Origin: Tyto alba
Lineage: Eukaryota > Chordata > Aves > Strigiformes > Tytonidae
Assembly: GCF_018691265.1 (NCBI RefSeq)
Contig: NW_024881283.1
Coordinates: 2,701,731 to 2,765,730, forward strand
Direction of reading: 5' to 3'
DNA length: 64,000 bases
Shown here one piece after another: positions 1 through 11,240 of this stretch; position 1 is the stretch's first letter, and each line of letters opens with the position of its first letter. The position numbers and the translations under genes were made by a program. The notes below the pieces were generated by a model, which was not told where the DNA came from, searched no databases, and was given only the letters and a program-made list of their open reading frames with translations.

Positions 1-1883
1 CCAGTACGATATTCATTTTTGGCTATCTGTCCTCTGCCTTCAAATGCACGCTATGAGAGAAGCACACCTGTGAAGCACCTCATCTGCGCAGTCAGCAGGG
101 GTTCTGTAAGCATCAGCAATGTTGCCCTTGGGAAGAAGGCATTTCTCAACTGCCAGAAGGCACAGAGCACATTTAGGGAATATTAATGCACTCAGAAACA
201 CACACCTCCGTGGTTCACCTCGCAGAACTTCCTTCACCATTCTTTTAAGCAATGAACACAGAGGAATGTTCTTCCTCCTAGGGGTCCTACTAGGAGAGAG
301 TGGAAAAGAAGGACCTTGGCCTTCCATGGTGTTGGAGAAGAGCAGAATGCACCTCATTCAAAAGAGGGAAGCAGCAATATGTTTTATTGAGGTAAAGTAC
401 TAAATAGACAGAGTTCCATAAGTGCGATGGAACTGAACAAAGTTTTGACAGGGGCTTGATAAGGTTCAGTAAGATTGATGGTGAGGTTCACCCTATTAAT
501 TACTGCATGGAGGAAACCCACAAAGGAAAATAAAGTTAGAATTGAGTTAGAATGTTTCACATAGAGACCAGAGATCAAGGAGAGAGGAGGACACTCCCAC
601 TGTGTCACACTCCAAGGGGCCCCCATAACAAATCCTGTCACGTGTAAAGAGGGGTCCAGCCCAGTGAGCCAGGCTGGGAGGCCCCCACATCCCAGACCGG
701 CCATGCAGGGTTACTGGGGCCAAGTCTGGGCTTTGAACTGTGCAGGAAGACACAGTCCATGTGGGCTACGAAAATGGAAAACCAGGGCAAAATGCCAACT
801 TGGGAAGGCCATGTGCATCGGAACAAAGAGGAAAAGACCCAAAGGGGATCCCCAGGAAGAACCACATGAAGGAGGAGAAACAGAAAATGGGCCTGTGAAA
901 TGCAAACTGCTTTTTGAGGTGTGACACCAAAAATTCAGGTGGTGGGGGGGACATCCAATTCCCCATGGTTGTGAGGGATCTCACAGCTACCTGTAAGACC
1001 ATTGTGGCAGGCAGGTCAGTGCTACATGTTTTGCCTTGTCCTTCGGCTGACGACCTGATCAAAAAGCTCTGTCTGACTGAGCCAGGGGAGAGGTCAGGAG
1101 TGGGCTGGGAGTTGGGCACTCACCCTACAGCTCCAACCCTTCTGAAGGGCACAGCAGCCCCAGGGAGCATCCCAGAGAGGGATGGCAGCTTCCCCAGTGT
1201 CCCCACTACTTGAGCTGGTCCAAACGGTGTAAAGGAAACAGAGGCTAGGCACTCTCTGTCTGTCCTGCATTTATGCTGCAAGTGACCCTCAGCCCTGGCT
1301 GCCTTTGTTCCCCTTCTGCCTCCCCACCAGCCCTGCTGCCCAGGACAGCAGGAGACCCCCTTCCCTAGGGCTCCTCAGGCAGCTTACACATTTCTCCAGT
1401 CTCCTTTCCCCATGCCTGATGCATTTTCGCTGGCTCACACTGAACTGCAGGGTCATGGCTTGTGGGCGTCTGGATTACTGCTTTACTCTGGATGAGTTTC
1501 ACCTTTGAGGAGTGTCTCATCTCCTAAGTGTCCATTCACTGCCCACCCCAGGGCACACAGAGAGTGTCCTTTCTTTCCTGACCCCTCCAGACTCCTTTCC
1601 ACAGGGAACACTATATGCCGTCAACCCTTCTATACATGTGGCCGCCTAAAGAGGTAATGGAGAGCTCCTGCAGCACCTACACAGCCCCTGGACACCAGGA
1701 ATAGTCTTTGAAAGCACCACTTGGTGTCCAAGAGATCCCACAGTTGCCACAAGTTTATCGCCCCAAAACAGGAAGTAAAGAATGAGAAAAGACATTTTTA
1801 AAAGTCCAATTCTTTGGGCTTATTCTTGGCAGCAGATTTGGTAGGACAGCCCAGCCTTCAGGCACTGCACTCAGGAGACCCCT
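1..1883. other. intergenic, no gene recognised
   Basis: Only short ORFs without recognisable domains occur here. The last part, from about 1790, aligns in reverse orientation with the 3' flank of the OR at 18461 (a block around 19690-19770). It is therefore the ancestral 3' flank of the OR encoded at 2628-3566. Nothing else can be supported. Confidence 0.5.
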
Positions 1884-1889
1884 TTTATT
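1884..1889 (-). promoter_or_regulatory. displaced ancestral poly(A) signal of OR at 2628-3566
   Basis: TTTATT on the + strand reads AATAAA on the minus strand. Its surroundings match the sequence around the AATAAA at 19685-19690 that follows the OR at 18461, with the same order of short blocks after the signal. Without the solo LTR it would lie about 200 nt after the OR stop, the same spacing as in the OR at 48687-49622. With the LTR in between, the distance is about 740 nt. That it is used is inference. Confidence 0.6.
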
Positions 1890-2093
1890 GCTGAGATGCT
1901 ATCAGGGAGGCCGGATCCGGTAGAGTGTTCAAGGCATTTGAGAAAGTGTCAGACACAACAGATGAAGCCTCTAGAGAAGTGGAATGAAGCCAATCAGTTA
2001 CTTCTTATGATAATTATCAGAAGGGAAAAATAAATCAGAGGCTTGGCCTAAGCCAAGCTCTGGGTACTCTGCAGAGAAGATGAGACAGGTTAC

Positions 2094-2625
2094 TGTTGGA
2101 GAATGGCTCAGAGACAAGGGTCCTGAGCCCACCGAGCAATTGTGTGATCAGAGCCTGCTCTAGCTGCTGATGCTGAGCCTCACTAGGGTTTGCCTGCAGC
2201 TGCTGATACATGAGGAATGTCAAGGACGCTTCGGCCTTGTGTACCGTGGTGTGTCGAAAAGAGGCTAAGAGGAATTAGGAATAGTGGTCTGAGAAACCTA
2301 GTGTTATGATAACGGTGGTCTGAGAAACATTGTGTTATGGTACTGTTGTGTATTGAAAACAAGTCAAGAGGAATTAGAAATAGTAGCATGAGAAACTTAG
2401 TGTTATGAGAAGCTTGTGCTGTAAGCTAACTGCAAGTAGGTGGACTGTGCGAATACGACCCTTAGAGCTTTAAGCCAATCAGTTAGTGACTAGTAGGCAT
2501 AATTAGTAGAAGGATTATAAAAAGCTGTAACAAAAATCAATAAACTGAAGCACGCTTTATCACTCATACTGAGTCAGCTACGTTCTTCCTCCTTGTCCTG
2601 AGTCCTCGGCTCGCCCAGCCCGGCA
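2094..2625 (+). mobile_element. solo LTR with 6-bp target-site duplication
   Basis: The element starts TGTTGG and ends CCGGCA, an imperfect inverted terminal repeat. It is flanked by perfect copies of GGTTAC at 2088-2093 and 2626-2631. Near its 3' side it has a TATA-like ATTATAAAAAG followed by AATAAA, as in a U3-R-U5 unit read on the + strand. A diverged tandem repeat of about 110 bp lies in its U3-like part. No internal retroviral sequence adjoins it, so it is a solo LTR left by recombination. It lies antisense to the neighbouring OR, and the right target duplication contains that OR's stop codon. Confidence 0.85.
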
Positions 2626-2627
2626 GG

Positions 2628-3566
2628 TTACTGCTGGTGGAACAAGGTGCGTTGGATCAATTCCTTCACTGCATCCTTGAGCTCCCTGTTCCTCATACTG
2701 TAGATGAAGGGGTTCAAAGCTGGAGGTACCACTGAGTACAGAACAGCCACCACCAGATCCAGGGATGGGGACGAGATGGTGGGGGGCTTCAAGTAGGCAA
2801 AAAATGCAGTGCTGATGAACAGGGAGACCACAACCAGGTGAGGGAGGCACGTGGAGAAGGCCTTGTGCCGTCCCTGCTCAGAGGGGATCCTCAGCACGGC
2901 CCTGAAGATCTGCACATAGGACAGCACAATGAAAACAAAACAAGCAAAGAATAGAAATGCACTAAACTCAAGGACTCTAACTTCCCTGAGATAACCTGAG
3001 TCAGAGCAGGAGAGCCTGAGGATCTGGGGGATTTCACAGAAAAAGTGGTTTATGGCATTGCCGTGGCAGAATGGCAGTGAGAATGTATTGGCAGTGTGCA
3101 GCACGGCATAGAGGAACCCACTGGCCGAGGCAGCTGCTGCCATGTGGACACAAGCTCTGCTGCCCAGGAGGGTCCCGTAGTGCAGGGGTTGGCAGATGGC
3201 AACGTAGCGGTCATAGGCCATGATGGTGAGAAGGGAATATTCTGCTCCAAAGAAAAATACAAAGAGAAAGACCTGGGCAGCACATGCCAAGAAGGAGATG
3301 ACCCTGGTATCTTGGAGGGAATTGGCCATGGATTTGGGAAGAGTAGTGGAGATAGAGCCCAGGTCGAGGAGGGAGAGGTTGAGGAGGAAGAAGTACATGG
3401 GGGTGTGGAGGTGGTGGTCGCAGGCGATGGTGGTGATGATGAGGCCGTTGCCCAGGAGGGCAGCCAGGTAGATGCCTAGGAAGAGCCAGAAGTGCAGGAG
3501 CTGTACCTCCCGTCTGTCTGCGAATGCCAGGAGGAGGAACTGGGTGATGGAACTGCTGTTGGACAT
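2628..3566 (-). CDS. olfactory receptor, OR14-like (gamma-c), intact
   Basis: This is a 312-residue seven-transmembrane odorant receptor, a G-protein-coupled receptor expected in the cilia membrane of olfactory neurons. Visible features are an N-glycosylation site N-S-S at residues 3-5, GN at 39-40 in TM1, LHTPMY at 53-58, the TM3 cysteine near 95, MAYDRYVAIC at the end of TM3, the ECL2 cysteine near 177, KAFSTCLPHL in TM6 and the PxLNPxIYSMRN motif in TM7. The start is the MSNSSS methionine shared by all paralogues here; the reading frame runs 29 codons further upstream, but a splice acceptor lies in that extension. Length is normal for the family. The stop codon lies inside the target duplication of the adjacent solo LTR. 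The ligand is unknown. TM5 differs strongly from the paralogues. Confidence 0.95.
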   Translation of the reverse strand: MSNSSSITQFLLLAFADRREVQLLHFWLFLGIYLAALLGNGLIITTIACDHHLHTPMYFFLLNLSLLDLGSISTTLPKSMANSLQDTRVISFLACAAQVFLFVFFFGAEYSLLTIMAYDRYVAICQPLHYGTLLGSRACVHMAAAASASGFLYAVLHTANTFSLPFCHGNAINHFFCEIPQILRLSCSDSGYLREVRVLEFSAFLFFACFVFIVLSYVQIFRAVLRIPSEQGRHKAFSTCLPHLVVVSLFISTAFFAYLKPPTISSPSLDLVVAVLYSVVPPALNPFIYSMRNRELKDAVKELIQRTLFHQQ

Positions 3567-3589
3567 GGTCTCCCTATGAACCCGGGGGC

Positions 3590-6414
3590 CTGTACCAGAG
3601 GGAAAAGACAGTGACAAGTGAGGACAGACCTCTCTGGGTAAAACCAAAGACATCTCTCACACATTTGTGACCCCACCTCAGGCCCCCTCCCTTTCTTCTG
3701 CTTGGCAGGACCTTTGTGCAGCTCCCTGGCTGTTGCTCTGGTTTGTGCTGGCTGGGGGTGCTGTGAAGAGCAGGGCCTGTGGGCTCCCAGATGTGTTGGA
3801 CATGCTTTAGGCCAGGGTCTGCCTGGGAGCAGGGGGCACGTAGGGACCAGGTCTGATAGATTTTCTCAGGTGAATTCCCTCTCATCATCAAAGGGCTTGA
3901 CAACATCTCCACCCTCAATCCCAAGCAAACTTGACTGTATCAAGGAGTTTCAGGCTTTTGTTTCTGTTTTTTCTTTCAGAAAGCTCTACCCTACCACCCC
4001 ACCACGCCCACCCCAGCCCCATCTCCTCTGGGGACTCTTCTGTGAAATCAGAAATGCTGAGCATCTCTGCTGTGCCCAGGCTGAGCAGCCACAAGTCCTG
4101 GGAGGCAATAGGATTTGCTGTGGCTTAGCTCAGGGGCAGGCGAGCTGGTCTGTCCGTTTGTCTTGTTCCGAGCTGCCCTGTGTCTGCCACTTGAAACGGA
4201 GGGGGATTGCACTCCTGAGGTATCCGGAGAAGCAATCAGACCCCGATGAGATCAGAGGGATCCACTGCAGATCACTAAGTATTTCACCCTGCCACCAGGC
4301 ACCTTCACAAGGTCTCAGCACCCCACTCCTTGCCAAGGACACAGATTTCATTTTCCCAACCAATCACCATTTCCCTGCTTGTAGAATCTCGGGGCTTCCC
4401 CATTGGGTTTTACACAGAAATGCTGGGGGAGAGATTTGCTGTCTGCAGGGCGGCTCCCAGCTTGGGAGGACACCCTAAGGAGTCACCAAGTGTCCTCATG
4501 GTGGCATCTCCTGAAGTCAGCTCAGTCCCTACCCGCACGGGCTGCACGGCCCAGAGCCCCACAGCTTCGAGGAGAGCTGGGACACCGGGTTCCCACAGAC
4601 ACGTCTGCGTGGGAGGACCCATGAGCTCCGCGCTGACCCTTCAGCTGAACCTCCCACCCCCAGAGTGCCTGACAGCCGCAGCAGGAGCGGCACAGGCGCG
4701 AGGAGAGATGAGCAGACGCACCGGAATGGCCCAGCTGGGAGAGGCCAGCAGAGAGACAGCCAGGCACTCGGGACAGCCTTCCCCTGTCCCAGCTCTGCCC
4801 GCCACCTCCCAGCCGGTGACACCGCAGGGCAGTCACCCTCAGCCCCTGTGCCGCACAGGCACGGGGCAGGAGAGATGCCCTTCACCTCTTCTTGGCACTC
4901 AGAGGGGCGAGGAGGCTGCTGGTGGCCTGGACTCCATGGCTGTGAGGGCAGAGGCTCTGCTGGGTGGAGAGAGAAGGGGAGAGATGTCAGTGTCACAGAA
5001 ATCGGGAATGAAAACTCCTTCATGCTGGGTTTAGCATTAGCGAGCAGGCATTACTTTATGTGGCTGGGGACATGAGGGAATCATTCCACCTGACATGTCC
5101 ACCGTACATTACAGTAGCCAAAGCTTATATCACTGTTACATACATATTCATCAAATTTCCTAAAACTCATTATCATATATACATAGCTATTAGGCATGCA
5201 GTTTAGGTCTCCGAGGGACTTCCATGGAGGTCATTGGTGGTCTCTAGCAGTCTCTGGTGGTGTTTGGAGAGAAGCCCTTCTTGAACATTTCCTATATATT
5301 GGAATTGGACTTCATTGCTTTATGTATGCACTTCTTACCTCCAAACTAGCTTCAGCTAGTTCATTCTTTTTCAGAGCACCTTAATCTCCAAGGACAAGGG
5401 CTTCTCATTAGGAGTCTCCCAATTTACACACAGAGCCTCTCCATTTAGGCATTCCCCATGAGGTGTTTATCACCCTTGCCTAGCTGAAGAACCTCTGTGT
5501 GACAGACAACGTGTTGCAGGTGTTTGACTGATTGCTTAAGTTCTTATGCTACCCTAAACAATTGTTTTTTCTTCACCCATTTTCCAACAACAGGGGAAGG
5601 GACCTGCGCTGCAGGGCATGGCCGGAGGTGCTGGTGGATCCCCTGAAACAGGATTTCTGATAAAAATCTCACTCCCTTCCCAAGTCTCTGCTGCCTGGAG
5701 CTGTGCCTGCTGGCAGCCTGGTTTCTTGGTTCCCATCTCCTGCACGCACAGACCCCATCCCAGCTGCTGCGTGCTCAGCACTGCCCTGCAGACACCTCCT
5801 GGGGCAGGGCACTGCCCAGGACCTTCTCTGTCCTTCAAAATTCAGGTAGGAATGGCAGAGAAAATCTGCCAAGCCTGCTGCTGGTGGTGCTGGTGATCTG
5901 TAAGCCGTGGGGGATTGCTCTGATGCTCCCAGACTCATTCACCTCTCAGTGAAACAGATCTGCATTGTCAGTACCTTCTCCAAACCAGTGACAGTCATTC
6001 CAGCTTCTCACTGCTCACCCAGCCAACCCAGAGTAGCAAACTGAAAGCACAGGCTCCTTCCCTTGCAGCTGAAGCCTCCCTTTTTTTCTATCTTGCAGGA
6101 TTCCCCTCCAGAGCTGTCCAGGCTGTCAGCAGGAGCTGTGGGCAGCCCTGACCCACGCCTCACCCCCTCAACAGCACAATGACCCTGCCCTACCAGGGGT
6201 GATTGTGATGAAGGACAGCCCGGGGTGCCCCTGGCTGCACACCCAGCTTCATGCTTCTGCAGCCGTGCCCAGGAAAAGGGAGATGACATGCACTGTCCCT
6301 CTGACTGTTCGGCAGATAATCACTGCTCCAGAGAGCATCAGTCCTGGGATGTGCCAGCTCTAGAACGACCCTCCCAGATACTCCACCAGTTCCCACCTGC
6401 AGCCAGAGACTTAC
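3590..6414 (-). other. putative 5' intron of the OR at 2628-3566
   Basis: Reading the minus strand, a pyrimidine-rich tract ends in AG at 3591-3590, 23 nt before the ATG. A GTAAGT donor lies at 6414-6409. Acceptor and donor are conserved in position in the other three OR14-like copies. The inferred intron is about 2.8 kb. It holds one conserved block (about 5560-5850) and a block near 6180-6330 also found in the introns of the ORs at 18461 and 48687. The stretch 3700-5500, including an ORF of 234 codons at 4330-5034 on the + strand, has nothing I recognise. Confidence 0.6.
5560..5850 (-). repeat. OR-cassette conserved block A (copy 1)
   Basis: Read on the minus strand, this stretch matches blocks at 17470-17720 (+), 30720-30920 (+) and 49890-50110 (-). 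Each lies between the inferred first exon and the OR coding exon, in the same relative orientation. Shared landmarks are GGGCAGTGCCCT in three copies and GTCTGCAGGGCAG in all four. Conservation may reflect recent duplication alone, or an optional exon or regulatory element. It does not occur outside the OR units in this window. Confidence 0.6.
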
Positions 6415-6760
6415 CGCATTAGGAGATGTGATGATTTGTCCCCCAGCGAGCTCTCAGCATCCTCCCACTCCACAGTCTTACATCTCTCTCACTTCTCTCC
6501 TCTCCCTTTGTCACCCATGGGCAGTGCCCTCAGCCCTGCTGTGCTCCACAGAGATGCTGCTCCCAGGCAGAGCTGTCTCTCTCCAGTGCTTCCCGCTTGC
6601 CATCAGCTACTCCTGCCCCCGGAGCCCGGCCCAGCCCAAGGCACCACTTTCTCTACACTGCTGCTGTCCCTTGAGAGATCCCTGGTGCTCCAGGGCTGAC
6701 AGCTCCTGAAAGGCAGCGGGGCCACCCCTGGGGAATGTTCTCTGAAGTCAGCTGAAGTCA
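6415..6760 (-). promoter_or_regulatory. putative non-coding exon 1 and promoter region (OR at 2628-3566)
   Basis: This block (block B) is homologous to 16200-16709, 30110-30356, 50805-51300 and the orphan 10205-10665. In the four units with a receptor it ends in GTAAGT at its OR-proximal edge, as expected for an exon-intron border. It contains no conserved reading frame, so I infer a 5' non-coding exon with upstream promoter sequence. This copy is the most diverged. The transcription start cannot be placed from sequence alone. Confidence 0.5.
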
Positions 6761-8169
6761 TCACCAACGTATCTGTCCCAACAGTGGAGAGGGACTGGTT
6801 CCAGTGTGGTTGCCTGCAAAAGCTGTCAGTGTCCCCATCTGAAAAATGTACTTTCCCTGTACCAAAACAAAAAAAAGGACACACAAGGCAGGACAACTAA
6901 AGGCTTCATTTCCCCTATGCAGGGCAGGAATACAGTAAGGCAATGTGGGCATCTCATCCAGAGCTGGAAGCCCTTGGGCTCAAGCAGGACTCAGCTCACC
7001 CCATTCACCCCACATCTGACAGGATGGGGCAGCTTCTGGCATCTTCTCACAGAAGTCACCCTTCCATGTCCCCCTCCATGCTGCTACTTAAAAACCTTGC
7101 CACGTAAACCAAATACAGGTGCCTGGTCATCCTTCCTATGATGTGCCCTCAAATACTCCAGTACATCTTTATTCTCATGGTATGACTGCTGCTTGACATA
7201 TTCCATCTGTTTTAAACTTTGAAAAATCGTTCCTGTTGGCCTGGCTTGCACTTCTGTTTCTAATTTCTTTTTAATTCAGGCATGTGTGCGTGATACAGCC
7301 TTTGAGGGGGGGAACACAGAAACAGAGTTGGACGGGACTGAAGAGGACTTAGCATGTGATCAGGGTAGATGTATGTTATGGTCCTTATCATGTGTCATCA
7401 GTGCCACTAAATGTCTCATGGAGTCGATGTCATCAGGACTGGGTCATGGTCAGACAAACTGTGCTCCGTTTCACATATACCCCACATGGACGTGTTTATC
7501 TGACGTAATCCCCAACACTTCCACAAACATAAATACTTTCAGTTTCTTAGGACTGGAAACACCCTGTTTTCAGAGAAACAATTTAAAACCCAAAGTGAAA
7601 AATACTCAGTCACAGAGAGGTCCAAAATATCTGGGTGTGACATTCAACAAGTGGGTCAATCAGAGGAGCCTCCCAGGGTGACCCTGCCAACTGAGGGGGG
7701 GGGGTTTCTGCTTCTGGGGGTCTGAGAGTCCTTATGGGATGACAGAGAGAGCACTGGGGATTGTGCCAGGCTTGCTGTGGCATGCCTAGGAAAGAACCTA
7801 AGGCAGGGAAAGGGAAGGACCAAGGTGGTTTGGGGAGAAAGAAGCATCAGAAAACAGGGGGAAAAGGTGATGAAAGGAGCTGGTCACATGTCGCTGGTCA
7901 GCATAATTGTTTATGCACACCATGAAACTGAAAGCCTGTCCTGTCTTCTTATGAAATTCCATCCTCCACAACTTTCTGGGGTGAGGAGATGTCTGCTCTT
8001 GGTACGGATAGAGGTCCGAGGGCCCATCCCTGGAGTGGGAAGTACGAGTCAAAGGGGCTTGTGCACCTTCAGGGCCAGCAACTGGAGAGATCAGGCTGTG
8101 TGCATGTGTCATGTTGGTGGGTAAGTCAGTGGGTGGAACCAGTAGTGTACATCAAACCAGATTAACCAT
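6761..8169. other. intergenic, nothing recognised
   Basis: Short ORFs only, with no similarity that I can recognise to ORs, LINE or retroviral proteins. A G-run occurs near 7695-7705. Confidence 0.4.
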
Positions 8170-10240
8170 CAATTAAGAGAGTCCTGCGAGCCAAGTATTT
8201 AGAGACCCTACGTCTGGACTAGACCCTGGTGAGCCCAGAGGATCTGTGAGTTGGTTGCTCAAAGGAGAAAGTGGCCCAAAGCACCACCAGAAGTAAATGT
8301 GGGGTCTTAGAGTCAGGTACTGATAAGGCCACAGGTCTGGACCTAGAGGGGAGGTTGTCCTTGGTGTGAGAGAGCAGCAGGAATGCATGGAGCTCTGCCT
8401 GGGGACCAACAGTGAGTTAGCTGAGAGCTGATAGGCCAGGATCAGAGGGCAGAACAACATGGGCAGCACTGTGGGAGGATGGGTGGATTTCTGCTCCAGA
8501 CCTCTTGATCAGGTAGTTGAGGCCTTCTTCAGACAATTGGAAGGAGCTTCATGCCTGCAGGCCCTGGACCTCATGGCAGACTGAAACTGTCCCAACTGCT
8601 TCTGCTGAAGAGGTGCAAGTCACCCAGGAGGGTTTTGGATCTCACTGGTGCCATCTTCCTGACAAGGGTGACTGAGGAGCCAGTGAGGTGAGGTGCCCTG
8701 CAGCAGGACTTGATACTTGCAAACAAGGAAGAGCTGCTCAGGGCTGTAATAATCAAGGGTGAGAAAGTAGAGTGTAGGATGCTGAGAGAAGGGAAGAAAG
8801 CAAGGGGCAGGACGTCAGGAGAGCAGGCTTTGACCTGCTGAAGGACCTGCTTGGAAGAATCCCATGAGATACAGCCCTGAAGAGGAAAGGGTGCAGAGAG
8901 CTGTTTGATGGTTAATGATCTCCTCTTTGCACTCCTGAACAGTCCACACAGACATGCTGGAAGTCAAGAAAAGGTGTCAGGAGGATGGCATGGATGAAAA
9001 AGGAGCTCCTGACAGAAACCAAGTATGAAGAAGAAGGACAGAGGAGGTGGAAGCTGACTGCGTTCCAGGCTCAGCGGTTCAGTGATGCTGTGCTGGAGAG
9101 AGACATTTGCGTGTGCATGTGCTTGTCTGTGCGTGGAGGAACTGGAGGGATGAGGGAATCCTGGATCCAGGTCCCAGACAGCTGGAGGACCTAAAACCAG
9201 CTTCTGGAGAGATCCTTATTGTTTCAATCTCTATACAACTGTAACTCCTCAGGCTGTTATTATGTGAGAGACACCTCCACCATCAAGGTGAGCTATCTGC
9301 ACAGAGGCACTAACAGCTGACCAAATGGAGCTTCAGCCCACGGAAACCTGAGAAACTCTGGGATTCTGGCCAACAGAAACCTCTTGAAGTTTACAAGGAG
9401 AAGTGTCCAGTCCTGCATTAGGAGGAAGAATAATCTCCTCATTTATCAGGGCAGGCTTGGACCTGAGTAGCTGAGTAGGGACTCTGAGGAGATGGGCCTG
9501 GGCACTATGAGGACACCATACAAGATAGCCGTGCATGCTGGCCACAAACAAGGCCACCTGCATACAGGTCTGCACTAGGATGAGCATGGCCACCCAGACT
9601 ATCCTGAGACTGGATGAAGTGTGGTTTCAGAGATGGTGGAGGTTTTTCCCTAAATTGAGAAACAACATGAGAAAGGAAGAATGGCACAAAGTGAAGCTTT
9701 GGAAGTTGAGACTGGACATGAGGATTTTGTGTTACGCTGAGTTACATGAAACGTCTCTCCAAGTGCAGTACAATAGGCCACCCAGAAAGAGTCTGGATTA
9801 GCCAAAGCTTTGCATTCCAACCAACAGCCCATGAGGATGGAGAGATATCAGTAAGGGCAGGAAGACGGTCAAGTGAGAGCAAGGCTGGTAAGCACGGTGG
9901 ATGTCTGGAGCCTTCAAGAAAACAAGTGCAGGCATCGGCCACCATAGGAGAGCCTGTGGTGGAGATGGTCAAGGGAGCTGACAAGGTTGAAAGCCCCCAG
10001 CAGAGCTGAGCTCTTTCTCCTGTTGGCTCTGGCTGTTGGCTGTGTCACCAAGGCCTACCAGGAGACACCTAATCCTTACAGCACTGGGGCCACATGGCCC
10101 CCTTGTCTCCACCCAAGAGCCTGGCAGGTGTCCAACCACAATCCTGTCCTTGGCATTGCACATCCCCACAAAACACTGCCCTGAGAAGAGCTCTGAGCCT
10201 TCAATCACTTCCTCAACATGGGTAAAAGATATCCCTCCCT
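8170..10240. repeat. dispersed multi-part block C (copy 1)
   Basis: Parts of this stretch recur at 29189-30060 and 37710-39450. About 8290-8540 matches 29420-29640 in direct orientation. About 8600-8730 matches 29189-29330 in inverse orientation. About 9490-9880 matches 37720-38280 plus 38830-38880. About 10000-10220 matches 38990-39200 and part of 29710-29800. No coding potential is shared between copies. It leads directly into the orphan OR-cassette exon block at 10205, as the second copy leads into the exon block at 30110. Confidence 0.6.
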
Positions 10241-10665
10241 GTCACTGTCTGGAAGCCCTGTCTGTTACTAAGAGAAGAAAATATGGTTTTTATACTTAAG
10301 TCTTTTCCTGATAAAAGAAATGACACTGCTGGAAATAAGTTTCTCTCCCCATCTAAGGGGAACATCAGTGATTACTTCAGTCTGCTTCAAAGTAGATTCC
10401 CCTGGAGCTGCAGGGACACCCTGAGGGAGCCCAGAGGGGACAGAGAAAGTGTCACCTTGGGCTGGTCCCCTGCTGCTGAGCTGGGCCGGGCTCCTGGGCC
10501 GGAGGGAGCTCCTGGCCAGTGAGCAGTGCTTGTGAGAGACAGTTCTGCCCAGGAGCAGCTCCTCTGCAAAGCACAGCAGGGCTGGGGGCACTGCCTGCAG
10601 GCACCCAGGGCAGAGCAGCAAGGCAGGGAGAGGTTCCAGGCAGCGTGGAGTGGGAGGATGCTGAG
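10205..10665 (+). repeat. orphan OR-cassette block B (exon-1 region without an OR)
   Basis: This is a close copy of the inferred exon 1 and promoter region of the OR at 18461 (16200-16700), in the same orientation. Over its last 20-40 bases it diverges, and the conserved GTAAGT is replaced by GATAAGT. No OR coding sequence follows. Instead, from about 10820, the sequence resembles the 3' flank of the OR at 18461. I read this as a cassette whose intron and receptor were deleted. Confidence 0.7.
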
Positions 10666-10819
10666 AGCTAAGATGATAAGTCTTATTCCAAAGTTGTTCT
10701 CAAGAACATGCCCAAGGAATAGACTCTAAAGAGGACTGTTTCTTTGCTCAGGTGCTACCTGTTGGTGGACAGCACCCACACAGATGATGAACAATCTCCA
10801 GTTAACTTGCCTGGGGCTT

Positions 10820-11240
10820 TACAGCATGTGATAGGGCTGATGGCAGATGAGGGGTTTTTTTCTGGAAGGAATCAGGAGCTGCCAGCAGAGTGCAGGGGAC
10901 CTGCAGGATCAGCATGTGCCAGGAGGTCAGTAGTGACTGAGCATAAACGTGTTCAAGGTGGGGGGGGCCCATGTCTAAAGTGTTAAATCTGGGTGTGAAG
11001 TGCTGAGTGAGGGCTCTGCACCCCCAAGGGACACAGCAGGCACAGGTAAAGGAGCCTGGTGAGTGATTTGTTCCACCATCAGTGGACTCTTGTAGCCTGA
11101 ATCCAGTGCAGCACCCAAACACATCTTGTGGCGTGGGCAATAAGGCAGGGTACCTCTGAGCACCCTCCATGGCCACATAAGAGCTTCTGTGGGAGGCAGT
11201 CGGTGGCAGTGATGTCCCTGAGCTGGGTCTGCCTCCCAGC
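10820..11240 (+). repeat. 3'-flank-like part of the receptor-less OR cassette
   Basis: The stretch aligns loosely with about 19930-20240, downstream of the OR at 18461. A shared landmark is GGGGACACAGCAGGCACA, present in both with the same neighbours. The similarity is weaker than for block B, with several gaps, so the exact limits are uncertain. Confidence 0.45.

Noticed and set aside
2035..2223. Minus-strand ORF of 62 codons near the solo LTR
   Set aside because: It crosses the left LTR border, so it is a chance frame spanning host and LTR sequence.
3096..3479. Acidic ORF of 127 codons opposite the OR at 2628-3566
   Set aside because: It is the antisense frame of a conserved OR exon. Similar antisense frames occur opposite each OR copy (for example 18404-18754 and 49152-49784) only because the coding strand is conserved.
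4330..5034. ORF of 234 codons upstream of the first OR
   Set aside because: No recognisable domain, overlapping frames of similar length on both strands in GC-rich sequence, and it lies in the inferred OR intron without a counterpart in the other cassettes.
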